Shown here: positions 33,847 through 41,985 of the stretch, piece by piece | How positions within the stretch are numbered: the stretch's first letter is position 1 | Layout: each line of letters begins with the position of its first letter | Assembly: GCA_035546855.1 (NCBI GenBank) | Contig: DASZVY010000060.1 | Coordinates: forward strand, 25,415-89,414 | Direction: 5' to 3' | Origin: Nitrobacter sp035546855 | Lineage (GTDB): Bacteria > Pseudomonadota > Alphaproteobacteria > Rhizobiales > Xanthobacteraceae | DNA: 64,000 nt | Notes under the pieces: model-generated | Database searches by the model: none | Seen by the model: only the letters and a program-made list of their open reading frames with translations | What the model was told of the DNA's origin: nothing | Made by a program: the position numbers and the translations under genes

Positions 33847-34889
33847 GGCGGGAGTTTTACGATACCCTGCTGTCTCCCGGCTTGTGGTTGATCTGCGCAC
33901 TGCTGGCCGCTCTTCCCTTGTTCCTGTCGGGGTATCACCTTCAGATCGTAACGCTTGCGCTGACTTACGCCGCGCTCGCGAGCGCATGGAATATTGTCGG
34001 CGGGATGGGAGGAATGCTGTCGCTCGCGCATTCGCTATTCGTCGGCATCGGCGGGATGTTTGCGAGCGCGTTGCTGATCCGCTGCGGCATCAACATGTGG
34101 GTGGGCTCTCTCGGAGCGGCGATCCTGGCAGCTGGTGCTGGGTGCCTCGTTGCATGGATCGGTTGGCGCTTTCGACTTGGACATCTGCTGTTTGCCCTCA
34201 TCACGCTCGCATTTGCGGAAATGGCTTCCATTGTGGCCATGAATTGCGAGTTCCTGGGTGGAGCATCAGGTCTGTTTCTTCCGCCGGACAAAGGCCGTTT
34301 CATCGCGTTCGAGTTCGGCGGCATGCACGGAACCTATTGGGTCATGCTGCTGCTGGCGGCGGGCTGTATCGTTTCGAATCTTGCGGTTCTCAACCTGCCG
34401 CTTGGCTATCGGCTTCGCGCTGTCCGTGACAATGCAGATGCAGCCCAGGCCATTGGCGTTCCGCTACTGCGGACGCAAGTGGTGGCAATGGCCGTCTCCG
34501 CGTTCCTGACCTCGATCGTCGGAAGCGTTTACGCGCGCTATCTGAGCTTTGTTGATCCGCAGTTGCTGGTATCGCCTACCCTGACGGTGGAAATCGTTCT
34601 GTTCGCTACCGTAGGCGGCCTAGGCCGGCCGTTTGGTCCGGCGCTCGGAGCTTTGATTCTCTTGCCGGTCGGCGAGGTGCTTCGCGGCCAGTTCGGCGGC
34701 GCATTGCCCGGGTTGCATTATTTCATCTACGGCCTCGTCGTCATTGTGGTTGTCCGGTTCGCGCCGCGCGGTGTGCTTCCGACGATCAACGGGGGCTGGA
34801 GCAAATTTCGTGCGCGTCGTGCAGATCGCATAGTGCATGCCGGCACGAATACAGGTGTCAGCGTTACGTCCGGCGCTGGGCAAAATTAG
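33843..34889 (+). CDS. Branched-chain-type ABC permease (LivM-like)
   Basis: A 348-residue permease with about ten hydrophobic segments. LivM landmarks are ALASAWNIVGGMGGMLSLAH near residue 40 and RLRAVRDNADAAQAIGV near 195. ATG 33843 overlaps the livH-like stop; ATG 33831 is possible but less coupled. Confidence 0.9.
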   Translation: MRREFYDTLLSPGLWLICALLAALPLFLSGYHLQIVTLALTYAALASAWNIVGGMGGMLSLAHSLFVGIGGMFASALLIRCGINMWVGSLGAAILAAGAGCLVAWIGWRFRLGHLLFALITLAFAEMASIVAMNCEFLGGASGLFLPPDKGRFIAFEFGGMHGTYWVMLLLAAGCIVSNLAVLNLPLGYRLRAVRDNADAAQAIGVPLLRTQVVAMAVSAFLTSIVGSVYARYLSFVDPQLLVSPTLTVEIVLFATVGGLGRPFGPALGALILLPVGEVLRGQFGGALPGLHYFIYGLVVIVVVRFAPRGVLPTINGGWSKFRARRADRIVHAGTNTGVSVTSGAGQN

Positions 34890-34911
34890 AATAACCTTGC
34901 GGGAGAGAAAA

Positions 34912-36141
34912 ATGAATCGAAGGCTCAAGACGTTATCAGCGGCAGCACTCCTGGTGCTTGCCGGCATGTCCCCCGTCTTTGCACAAAACGCCGACAAGAC
35001 AGTCAAGATCGGGTTGATCGAACCGATGAGCGGCAATCTGTCATCTTATGGACAGGAAGAAGAGCCGGCCTTTCGCCGTGTGATCGACGACTATAACGCG
35101 AATGGCGGTGTGCGGAGTCTTGGCGGGGCAAAGATCGAGATCGTGGTGGCCGACGATTCATCTCAACCGGCGCGAACCGCAATCGAAGCGCGACGGCTCA
35201 TCGGCGAGGGCGCGGTTATTTTGACAGGTTCGCTGCTGACACCTCATATGGCTGCAATTTCGCCTGTTCTCGACGAATTGAAGATTCCCGCGCTTTCATT
35301 TTGGGCAGGTGCATCTCGTTCGGACTATCTGTTCACCCTTGGATTTCCTTATGACAAGGGTTTTGCCGGTACAATGGCGGGCTTCATCGATTGGCTTGCC
35401 AAGGACAACAAGTTTCCGATCAAGCGGGTCGTCACCGCATTCTCGAATTATGAAGCGGGGCAGCAGGTCAACCGCGCGCTCATTGACCGGCTCACCAAGG
35501 ACGGCTTTGAAATCGTCGGCCAAGTGCCGCTCGATATGAATGCGAGCGACTACACAGCGCAGATGACACGCATCCGGTCTATGAAGCCGGATGTCGTTGT
35601 CGGTCTGGTGTCGACCCGCGACGGGGCACTATTGCACCAGGCGCGCTACAACCTTAACTTTACCAGCGCTATTTTCGTGGGTGGCACCGGGGGCTATTCC
35701 GATCCCGTTCTCTGGTCGCAGCTTGGCGAAAAGGTCGCTTCTTCAGTTCTCACGCGGAATCTTTTTGGAATGACGGGGTACAGCGCCGCCGTTGCGCCGG
35801 CGAATGCGAAAAAACTCGCGTCCAGTCTCAAGCAAGCCGACCCGAAAGTTCGAATCGGCCAGTCGACGTTCCAGGCCGCGCAAGCAGCTTCCATCATAAT
35901 TCGCGCTCTGGAAGCGGCAGGTTCGACCGATCCGGAGAAGCTCAAGGAGGCTCTAGCACGGACCAGCATTTCTCCCGGCGCTCCGGATCTTTATCTTGCC
36001 CGCGCTGCGGGGTTGTCATTTGGCGAGGATCGTATGCTCAAGGATTCCACCGCGCTCATAATTCAATGGACGGCCGATAAGCAACAGCAGGTCGTCTACC
36101 CGCCCTCTTTCGCAAATGCGGCACCTCGCAATCGTCAATAA
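34912..36141 (+). CDS. Periplasmic binding protein of the ABC transporter
   Basis: A 409-residue Peripla_BP_6 protein with signal peptide (KTLSAAALLVLAGMSPVFAQ). The mature part begins KTVKIGLIEPMSGNLSSYGQ. It closes the P450-ABC operon 22 bases after the LivM-like gene and should supply the ligand to it. ATG 34912 follows GGGAGAG. Confidence 0.9.
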   Translation: MNRRLKTLSAAALLVLAGMSPVFAQNADKTVKIGLIEPMSGNLSSYGQEEEPAFRRVIDDYNANGGVRSLGGAKIEIVVADDSSQPARTAIEARRLIGEGAVILTGSLLTPHMAAISPVLDELKIPALSFWAGASRSDYLFTLGFPYDKGFAGTMAGFIDWLAKDNKFPIKRVVTAFSNYEAGQQVNRALIDRLTKDGFEIVGQVPLDMNASDYTAQMTRIRSMKPDVVVGLVSTRDGALLHQARYNLNFTSAIFVGGTGGYSDPVLWSQLGEKVASSVLTRNLFGMTGYSAAVAPANAKKLASSLKQADPKVRIGQSTFQAAQAASIIIRALEAAGSTDPEKLKEALARTSISPGAPDLYLARAAGLSFGEDRMLKDSTALIIQWTADKQQQVVYPPSFANAAPRNRQ

Positions 36142-36336
36142 GAGCTCGCGGCGCGGGTGTGGACGCCCTCCATCTTGCTTGAGTCGCGAAGGGCTTCATC
36201 GCCTTTTCGCGGCGTGGCAGCCGCCGTTCTTTCCGGTCCTTGAAATTGCTTTCAATCGTAGGGACCGTGACGTGGTTGTCTGGATGGATGACGCTTCGGC
36301 GAGGTATTGGCGCCCGCTCACAGTTGCCGTGCAGTA

Positions 36337-37140
36337 TCAGGTCGCTTTCGACAATGCGACAACCAGCGCTGATATTTCCGCAGCCGTTTGTTTGACGGCG
36401 GTACGGTATCTCTCCCCATCGCGCCGCGCTCGGCTTGCAACCGCGCCGATGGTGAGAACGCCCAGAAGATTGCCGTCGATTCCCAAGATAGGGGCGGCGA
36501 TACCTGCTCCGCCGTCAGTAGCTTCTTCAATGCTCTGCGAGACGCCCTTGCGCCGGACGTCGTTTAGCGTTTCCAGCAGTCGGGCCCGGTTGGTCATGGT
36601 TTGCGCCGTGATGCCGCTCAACGGCGTATTGTCGAGGTACTTTCGAAGCCAGCTTTCGTCCTTGAACGCGAGCACGACACGGCCGGCTGCGGAGGCGTAA
36701 TAGGGCCGGCTTGCACCGACCTCAACCGCGTAACGCACGCTGGCGGCGCCCTCCACCACGTCGGTGTAGATGACGCACTTGCGGCGGTCGTCCGCGCGCG
36801 CCAGCACCACAGTCTCGCCGACCTCTCGTGAAAGTTTCAGCATGAGCTCGCGCGCGAGCATGCCTAATTGGTTTTCGCCGAGGATTCGTTGGGCGAGAGT
36901 CGAACTGCGCGGACCGATGCTGTAAGCCGCCGCCTGCCGATCGAGATACTCCTCGCTGACCAGCACGCGTAAAATGGCGAGGAGGCTGGACGCCGGGACC
37001 TGCAGCGTCTGGGCGATCTCGGTGAGGGTCGCGCCTTCCTTCCGCCCGGAGAGAAAGGTGAGAACGTCCAGCGTTCTGAGCAGCGCGCGGGGACCCGCGG
37101 CCGCGCCGGCATTGTTCGAAGCTTTCTTTCGGTCTGTCAA
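36337..37140 (-). CDS. IclR-family transcriptional regulator
   Basis: A 267-residue IclR protein. The N-terminal winged helix has TLTEIAQTLQVPASSLLAIL near residue 40; the effector domain includes ARADDRRKCVIYTDVVEG and SIEEATDGGAGIAAPI near its C terminus. It is divergent from the TRAP operon. Similar palindromes occur in this promoter region and near 41.9 kb, suggesting it controls both. Confidence 0.9.
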   Translation of the reverse strand: MTDRKKASNNAGAAAGPRALLRTLDVLTFLSGRKEGATLTEIAQTLQVPASSLLAILRVLVSEEYLDRQAAAYSIGPRSSTLAQRILGENQLGMLARELMLKLSREVGETVVLARADDRRKCVIYTDVVEGAASVRYAVEVGASRPYYASAAGRVVLAFKDESWLRKYLDNTPLSGITAQTMTNRARLLETLNDVRRKGVSQSIEEATDGGAGIAAPILGIDGNLLGVLTIGAVASRARRDGERYRTAVKQTAAEISALVVALSKAT

Positions 37141-37268
37141 AATTCAGCTCGCAACTCTGAACGGTTGTTTCCGGCGCGGCGCGCCAGATACCGGAAATTC
37201 ATAGCCGTCCGCGGTTCCCGAAGCAAAAGCCGGATCACTTGACATATCAAAGGCGGGCTGAAAGAGTC

Positions 37269-37304
37269 ATTCGAAAATACGAAATGACATCGAAATTTCG
37301 AATA
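37269..37304. promoter_or_regulatory. Palindromic candidate IclR operators before the TRAP operon
   Basis: The perfect palindrome CGAAATTTCG at 37291-37300 sits in ATCGAAATTTCGAATA, next to a second TTCGAAAATACGAAAT-type half (37270-37285). The region lies just before the ATG at 37317 and between divergent iclR and the TRAP genes. A relative of the motif occurs at 41929-41942. Confidence 0.5.
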
Positions 37305-37316
37305 ATGGGGTCAGGA

Positions 37317-38357
37317 ATGCGCATAAATAAGGTCAATCCGGCAATCAGCTTTCTGTGCGGCGCTGTGATCCTCGCCGCTCTCGCCACGCCGGCGCCCGCC
37401 CAGACCATCAAGCTCAAAGTTGCCGACAATCTCCCGCCGTCACACTTTCTGGCGAACTACGCCACCCATTATTTCATGGACGAGGTCACCAAACGCACCG
37501 GTGGAAAGGTGACCTTCGACTATTACCCGTCGGAGCAACTCGGCAAAGCGGGCGATATTCTGTCGCTGACGCAAAGCGGCGTCACCGATATCGGACTGGT
37601 CACGCCGTCGATCATCTCGCAGAAGATGCCGCTGTCGAGCATTGCGGAGCAGCCGGGCAGTTTCTCGACGTCATGCGAAGGCACGATGGCGTACTTCAAA
37701 CTGGCGCGCGACGGCTTCCTGCAGAAGAACGAATTCCATCCGAACAAGGTTCGCATGGTGTTCGCCTACGTCAATCCGCCCTACCAGCTCTATCTCGCCA
37801 AGCGCGATGTTCATAAACTTGCCGATCTGTCCGGGCTGAAGATCCGGTCGCTCGCCGGAACGCTCGAGATCGTGGTGAAGAAGCTCGGCGCGGTGCCGGT
37901 CCGCACCTCGACGACCGAAGTCTATGAAGCGCTATCGAGGGGAACGGTGGACGGAATGCTTTTTCCGGTGCCGACCGTGCTCGCCTATGACCTGCAGGGG
38001 CTGATCAAGTATTCAACCGAAAACCAGAATTTCGGCAGCATCGCCAACGCCTATATCATCAGTGAGGCGAAATGGCGTTCGCTGCCGGAGGACGTAAGGA
38101 AGGTCATCGATGAAGTAGGCGAGGCGGCAACCCGCCGCGCGTGCGAGATGACCGACCACGATGTCGCGACCACTTATGAAAAATTCCACGGCCTTCGTAT
38201 CAAGACGATTTCGTTCAGCGACGACGATCAGCGCAAGCTCAAGGAGCTGTTCTCGACTGTCAGCGACGAATGGGCCAAAAGCCAGGAGGATCGTGGCAAG
38301 CCGGCCCGCGCCGGGCTCGCTGCCTTCGCGGATGCGCTCAAAACCGTGAAAAAGTAA
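37317..38357 (+). CDS. TRAP transporter solute-binding protein (DctP type)
   Basis: A 346-residue periplasmic protein with signal peptide (ISFLCGAVILAALATPAPAQ). DctP landmarks are LGKAGDILSLTQSGVTDIGL near residue 78 and the ligand region KIRSLAGTLEIVVKKLGAVP with VRTSTTEVYEALSRGTVDGM near 180. It would bind an organic acid. First gene of a DctPQM operon. Confidence 0.92.
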   Translation: MRINKVNPAISFLCGAVILAALATPAPAQTIKLKVADNLPPSHFLANYATHYFMDEVTKRTGGKVTFDYYPSEQLGKAGDILSLTQSGVTDIGLVTPSIISQKMPLSSIAEQPGSFSTSCEGTMAYFKLARDGFLQKNEFHPNKVRMVFAYVNPPYQLYLAKRDVHKLADLSGLKIRSLAGTLEIVVKKLGAVPVRTSTTEVYEALSRGTVDGMLFPVPTVLAYDLQGLIKYSTENQNFGSIANAYIISEAKWRSLPEDVRKVIDEVGEAATRRACEMTDHDVATTYEKFHGLRIKTISFSDDDQRKLKELFSTVSDEWAKSQEDRGKPARAGLAAFADALKTVKK

Positions 38358-38361
38358 CGGC

Positions 38362-38973
38362 GTGAGCGCCAAGTTTGTCAGCGATGCTCCGACGTTGGGA
38401 CCGGGCGCGGTCATGATTGTCGCGCTCGACCGGGGACTGTCGGCGATCGAGCGGCCGGCGGCGGTGCTGTCGGCATTCGTCCTGTTCGGCATGATGCTGA
38501 TCGTTGCGGTCGACGTTGCGATGCGTTACGTGTTCAACGATCCCTTCGCCTGGTCGCACGACGTCATTTCACTCTACCTTTTGCCTGCGGTGTTCTATCT
38601 GGCGCTGTCGCGCACGTTCGATATTCACGGCCATATCGGCGTCGACATCCTGCAATATTCGTTGTCGGATCGCTGGCGGAGGCTCTGTCAGATTGCGATC
38701 GGTCTGCTCGGAGCGGGGCTGTTCGTCCTCATCGCATGGCTCGGCTTCGAGCGTACGGTCGAGGAATATGCCGACGGTTCAGCGATCTCGGGGCTGATCG
38801 AATGGTCGACCTGGATATCGGTCGCCTTTGTGCCCTTGGGATCGCTGCTGATCTCCGTCCGTCTCGTCATTTATGCGTTGCTGCACGCCATCGCGCTGAT
38901 TTTTGACGAGCGCATCGTCGAGCTGCCGCCGCTGGCCGGTTCGGAAGAATCCCTGCTCGAGGCCGAAGCATGA
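38362..38973 (+). CDS. TRAP transporter small permease (DctQ type)
   Basis: A 203-residue four-helix membrane protein. The family segment VAMRYVFNDPFAWSHD is near residue 55. The GTG at 38362 starts right after the dctP-like stop; an ATG at 38413 before IVALDRGL is a good alternative and would give 186 residues. The stop overlaps the next start (ATGA). Confidence 0.88.
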   Translation: MSAKFVSDAPTLGPGAVMIVALDRGLSAIERPAAVLSAFVLFGMMLIVAVDVAMRYVFNDPFAWSHDVISLYLLPAVFYLALSRTFDIHGHIGVDILQYSLSDRWRRLCQIAIGLLGAGLFVLIAWLGFERTVEEYADGSAISGLIEWSTWISVAFVPLGSLLISVRLVIYALLHAIALIFDERIVELPPLAGSEESLLEAEA

Positions 38974-40259
38974 CGGTTGCAGCGATCCTCGCCGCGCTCC
39001 TGCTTCTCCTGGCGATCGGCATGCCGGTCGGCTTCGCAATGGCGATTTCGGGCGCGCTGGGCCTTTACATGCAGGGCGGCATCGACACGTTGTTCGGGGT
39101 CTTGCGCACCGCGCCGCTCTCAGGCGTGTCTCATTACGAGCTGCTGACGATTCCCATGTTCCTCCTGATGGCGGAAATGGTGCTGTTGAGCGGCATCGCC
39201 GACGAGTTGTTCAAGACCGCTGCTGCCTGGCTCGGCCGCATTCCCGGCGGCCTTGGCATGGCGACCGCGCTCGCAGGCGCCGGCTTCGGCGCGATCTGCG
39301 GCACCAGCACCGCGTCGGCGGCCACGCTGGCGTCGACCAGCCTTCCGTCCATGGTCCGCCAGGGTTACGAGCCGAAACTCGCAGCCGGCGTCGTCGCTAT
39401 CTCCGGCACACTTGCGATGCTGATGCCGACCAGCGTTGCGCTGGTGATCTACGGTCTGATTGCCGAGGTGAATATCGGCAAGCTGCTGATCAGCGGCATC
39501 ATCCCCGCGATACTGGTGACGATAACCATTCTCGGCACCATCCTGCTTCTGGTCTGGCAGGATCCCGCGCGCGCTCCCGCGGCGCGCCGGCTGCCGTTCC
39601 GAGAGAAGCTACAAATGCTGTGGAGCGTCGGGCCGATGCTGCTGCTGTTCACGGCAGTGACGGGCGTCATCTACACCGGTGTCGCGACGCCGACCGAAGC
39701 TTCGGCCGTGGGTGCGTTGGGCGCATTCCTATTGGCGCTTGCCCGCCTCAAGGTCACGATACCCAGGCTGATCGTCGCGGTGCAGCGCGCTTCATACGGC
39801 AGTTGCATGATCCTTGCGATTCTGATCGGCGCCAACATCTTCAGCTACGCCTTCACGCTGACGCACGTAGCCCACGACCTGGTGGCATGGGTGGGCGGAC
39901 TTGCTGTGTCCCGATGGATCATCATCACGCTGATCCTGGCCGGCTATATCCTGCTGGGTTCGTTCATGGACCAGATGGCGATCCTTGTGCTGACGGTTCC
40001 GATCGTCCTTCCCGTCATCAAGACGCTGGGATTCGATCCGATCTGGTTTGGCGTCATCAAGATCGTTACGGCGGAAGTCGGCCTGATCACGCCGCCGATC
40101 GGGTTGAATTGTTTCATCGTCGCGCGCTATGCGCATCGGCCCGTTACCGAAGTGTTCAGGGGGACGTTCCCGCACTTCATCGCGCACCTCGTCGCGATCG
40201 CGCTTCTTGTCGCCTTTCCGGAACTCGTGCTGTGGCTGCCGTCGCAGATGGCCCAATAG
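38970..40259 (+). CDS. TRAP transporter large permease (DctM type)
   Basis: A 429-residue integral membrane protein with about twelve hydrophobic segments. Landmarks: IGMPVGFAMAISGALGLY at the N terminus, GLGMATALAGAGFGAICGTS near residue 95, and the C-terminal VGLITPPIGLNCFIV. It provides sodium-coupled import with the other two subunits. Confidence 0.93.
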   Translation: MTVAAILAALLLLLAIGMPVGFAMAISGALGLYMQGGIDTLFGVLRTAPLSGVSHYELLTIPMFLLMAEMVLLSGIADELFKTAAAWLGRIPGGLGMATALAGAGFGAICGTSTASAATLASTSLPSMVRQGYEPKLAAGVVAISGTLAMLMPTSVALVIYGLIAEVNIGKLLISGIIPAILVTITILGTILLLVWQDPARAPAARRLPFREKLQMLWSVGPMLLLFTAVTGVIYTGVATPTEASAVGALGAFLLALARLKVTIPRLIVAVQRASYGSCMILAILIGANIFSYAFTLTHVAHDLVAWVGGLAVSRWIIITLILAGYILLGSFMDQMAILVLTVPIVLPVIKTLGFDPIWFGVIKIVTAEVGLITPPIGLNCFIVARYAHRPVTEVFRGTFPHFIAHLVAIALLVAFPELVLWLPSQMAQ

Positions 40260-40275
40260 GATTTGGGGGCGGCAG

Positions 40276-40683
40276 TCAGCCCGCCGGCTTGAATGCGGGG
40301 ACGCGGCGGCCTTCGGCCGTCTGAACGAATCGCGCCGTGACCCGCTGACCGATCGCGAGCGACCGTGGATCGCAATCGACGAGATTGGCCATGACCATGG
40401 GACCCTCATCGAGAGTCACCAGCGCCACCACGTATTCGGGTTTGGCGCGACGCATCACGCTGAACGAATAGATCGAGCCTTGTCCAGTCGCGCCGACCCA
40501 ATCGAGATCGGAGCTGTGGCAGAACGGGCAGAAGGGCCGCGGATACCAGTGCGTACGATTGCAGGCCTTGCATCGGGGCAGAATCAGCCGCCCCTCAGCG
40601 GCTGCGCGCCAGAATGGCTCCGCGTGCGGATGATTGGCGATATAGGGATCCTTGCCGAGTTCGGTTGCCGCAATGCTGTTCAT
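40276..40683 (-). CDS. Zn-ribbon/OB-fold (DUF35) protein, partner of thiolase-like 40688-41857
   Basis: A 135-residue protein with the zinc ribbon CKACNRT and CPFCHSS near residues 38-58 and an OB-fold. It follows its thiolase-like partner after four bases when started at ATG 40683; an in-frame ATG at 40728 would overlap the partner. It is the second such pair in the island, parallel to 24268-25925. Confidence 0.85.
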   Translation of the reverse strand: MNSIAATELGKDPYIANHPHAEPFWRAAAEGRLILPRCKACNRTHWYPRPFCPFCHSSDLDWVGATGQGSIYSFSVMRRAKPEYVVALVTLDEGPMVMANLVDCDPRSLAIGQRVTARFVQTAEGRRVPAFKPAG

Positions 40684-40687
40684 GTCT

Positions 40688-41857
40688 TCACACCCGTTCG
40701 AGAATGACGGTTGAGTGGGCGTGGCCAATTCCGATCACGCCACCGGGACCGCATGCCAACGCGAGATCGCAATTCGGCACCTGGACTTTCGGGTGTGCCT
40801 CGCCGCGGAGCTGGCGTACGGCTTCGATCAATTTGGTCATGCCGCCCCTGTTGCTCGGATGGTTGTTGCACAGCCCGCCGCCGTCGGTGTTGTAGGGCAG
40901 CTTCCCGATGCCGGAAATCAGGTTTCCGTCAGCCACGAACCGGCCTCCACGTCCCTTTTCACAAAAGCCGAGGTCCTCGATTTGCGCGAGGACCATGATC
41001 GTGAAGTTGTCGTAGATCGACGCGTACTTGATGTCCGCAGGCATCACGCCGCTCTCGGCGAAGGCGAGGGGACCGGATACCGCGGCGCCGGTGCGCACGA
41101 GGCCATTATAGCCCGCGCCCTGAGTATTGAGGGTTTCGCCGCAGCCGATCACCCGAACCAGAGGGCGGTTGAGGCTTTTTGCGATCTCCGGCGCCACTAC
41201 GACCAGCGCGCCGCCTCCGTCGCTGATGACGCAGCAATCGAGACGGTGGAGCGGGTCTGCGATGATCGGCGAGGCGAGCACGTCGTCGACGGTGACGACG
41301 TCGCGGAATACCGCGTTGGGGTTGTGCTGTGCGTGATGCGACGCCGCCACCCGGACCCAGGCCATTTGCTCCGACGTGGTGCCGTATTCGTGCATGTGGC
41401 GCGCGGCCATCATGCCGTAGAGCGTTGCGATGGTGGGTCGGCAAGCCACCTCCCAGGGCGTATTCGGGAGATCGGGCTCCGCGAAGCGCGTGATGGTTCC
41501 GGTAGCCATTCCTTCGCTGCGTGGCCGTCCCGCGAGCGTGATCAGCGCGACCGAGCATTTTCCCGCGGCGATGGCTTCCGCGGCGTGGGCGACGTGAATC
41601 AGATACGAGCAGCCGCCGGTATCCGTCGAGTCGAGATGACTGAGCTTGAGATTCAGGTAGTCGATCATCCAGCTGGCATTGAGGCCGGGCGCATCCCGTG
41701 CGCCGAATAGTCCGTCGACGTCGTTGAAGGAGAGGCCGGCGTCGGCGAGCGCGCCGCGCGCGCATTCGAAGTAGAGTTCCGCCGTGGACTTGTCAGGCGC
41801 ATGGCGCGTTGGATGTTCGAATGCGCCCACGATGTAAGCCTTGCCCTTGTTCGTCAT
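40688..41857 (-). CDS. Thiolase-like protein (SCP2/Ltp2 type), second copy
   Basis: A 389-residue thiolase-fold protein. The C-terminal histidine region GGLCNNHPSNRGGM is present and SIYDNFTIMVLAQIEDLGFC is typical of the lipid-transfer type. At the usual nucleophile position the sequence is TDTGGCSYLIHVAHA; the cysteine is not in a CxxG frame and appears one position off. With its DUF35 partner it could be an aldolase or a thiolase. ATG 41857 begins MTNKGKAYIVGAFEHP; an ATG at 41908 is less likely because it overlaps the promoter. Confidence 0.85.
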   Translation of the reverse strand: MTNKGKAYIVGAFEHPTRHAPDKSTAELYFECARGALADAGLSFNDVDGLFGARDAPGLNASWMIDYLNLKLSHLDSTDTGGCSYLIHVAHAAEAIAAGKCSVALITLAGRPRSEGMATGTITRFAEPDLPNTPWEVACRPTIATLYGMMAARHMHEYGTTSEQMAWVRVAASHHAQHNPNAVFRDVVTVDDVLASPIIADPLHRLDCCVISDGGGALVVVAPEIAKSLNRPLVRVIGCGETLNTQGAGYNGLVRTGAAVSGPLAFAESGVMPADIKYASIYDNFTIMVLAQIEDLGFCEKGRGGRFVADGNLISGIGKLPYNTDGGGLCNNHPSNRGGMTKLIEAVRQLRGEAHPKVQVPNCDLALACGPGGVIGIGHAHSTVILERV

Positions 41858-41908
41858 AACACCCCTGTTCGCTGTGCCGCGGCCTTGACAAGACCGGCAT
41901 TTTCCCAC

Positions 41909-41942
41909 ATTCGAATAACAGAATAAAGTTCGAAATTCGGAA
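41909..41942. promoter_or_regulatory. Second candidate IclR operator
   Basis: ATTCGAATAACAGAATA and TTCGAAATTCGGAA (41929-41942) lie in the divergent promoter between the thiolase-like gene and the ligase. They resemble the palindromes near 37.3 kb, which are next to the iclR gene. A shared TTCGAA-N-TTCG-type core in both intergenic regions supports one regulon. Confidence 0.45.
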
Positions 41943-41985
41943 AAGTCGCCGGCCTAGCCGGCCGCAGTGGAGGGCACGATCGGCC

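Noticed and set aside
38903..40324. Long plus-strand frame overlapping the DctM gene
   Set aside because: Its composition is arginine/histidine-rich without membrane segments, whereas the other frame is a textbook DctM.
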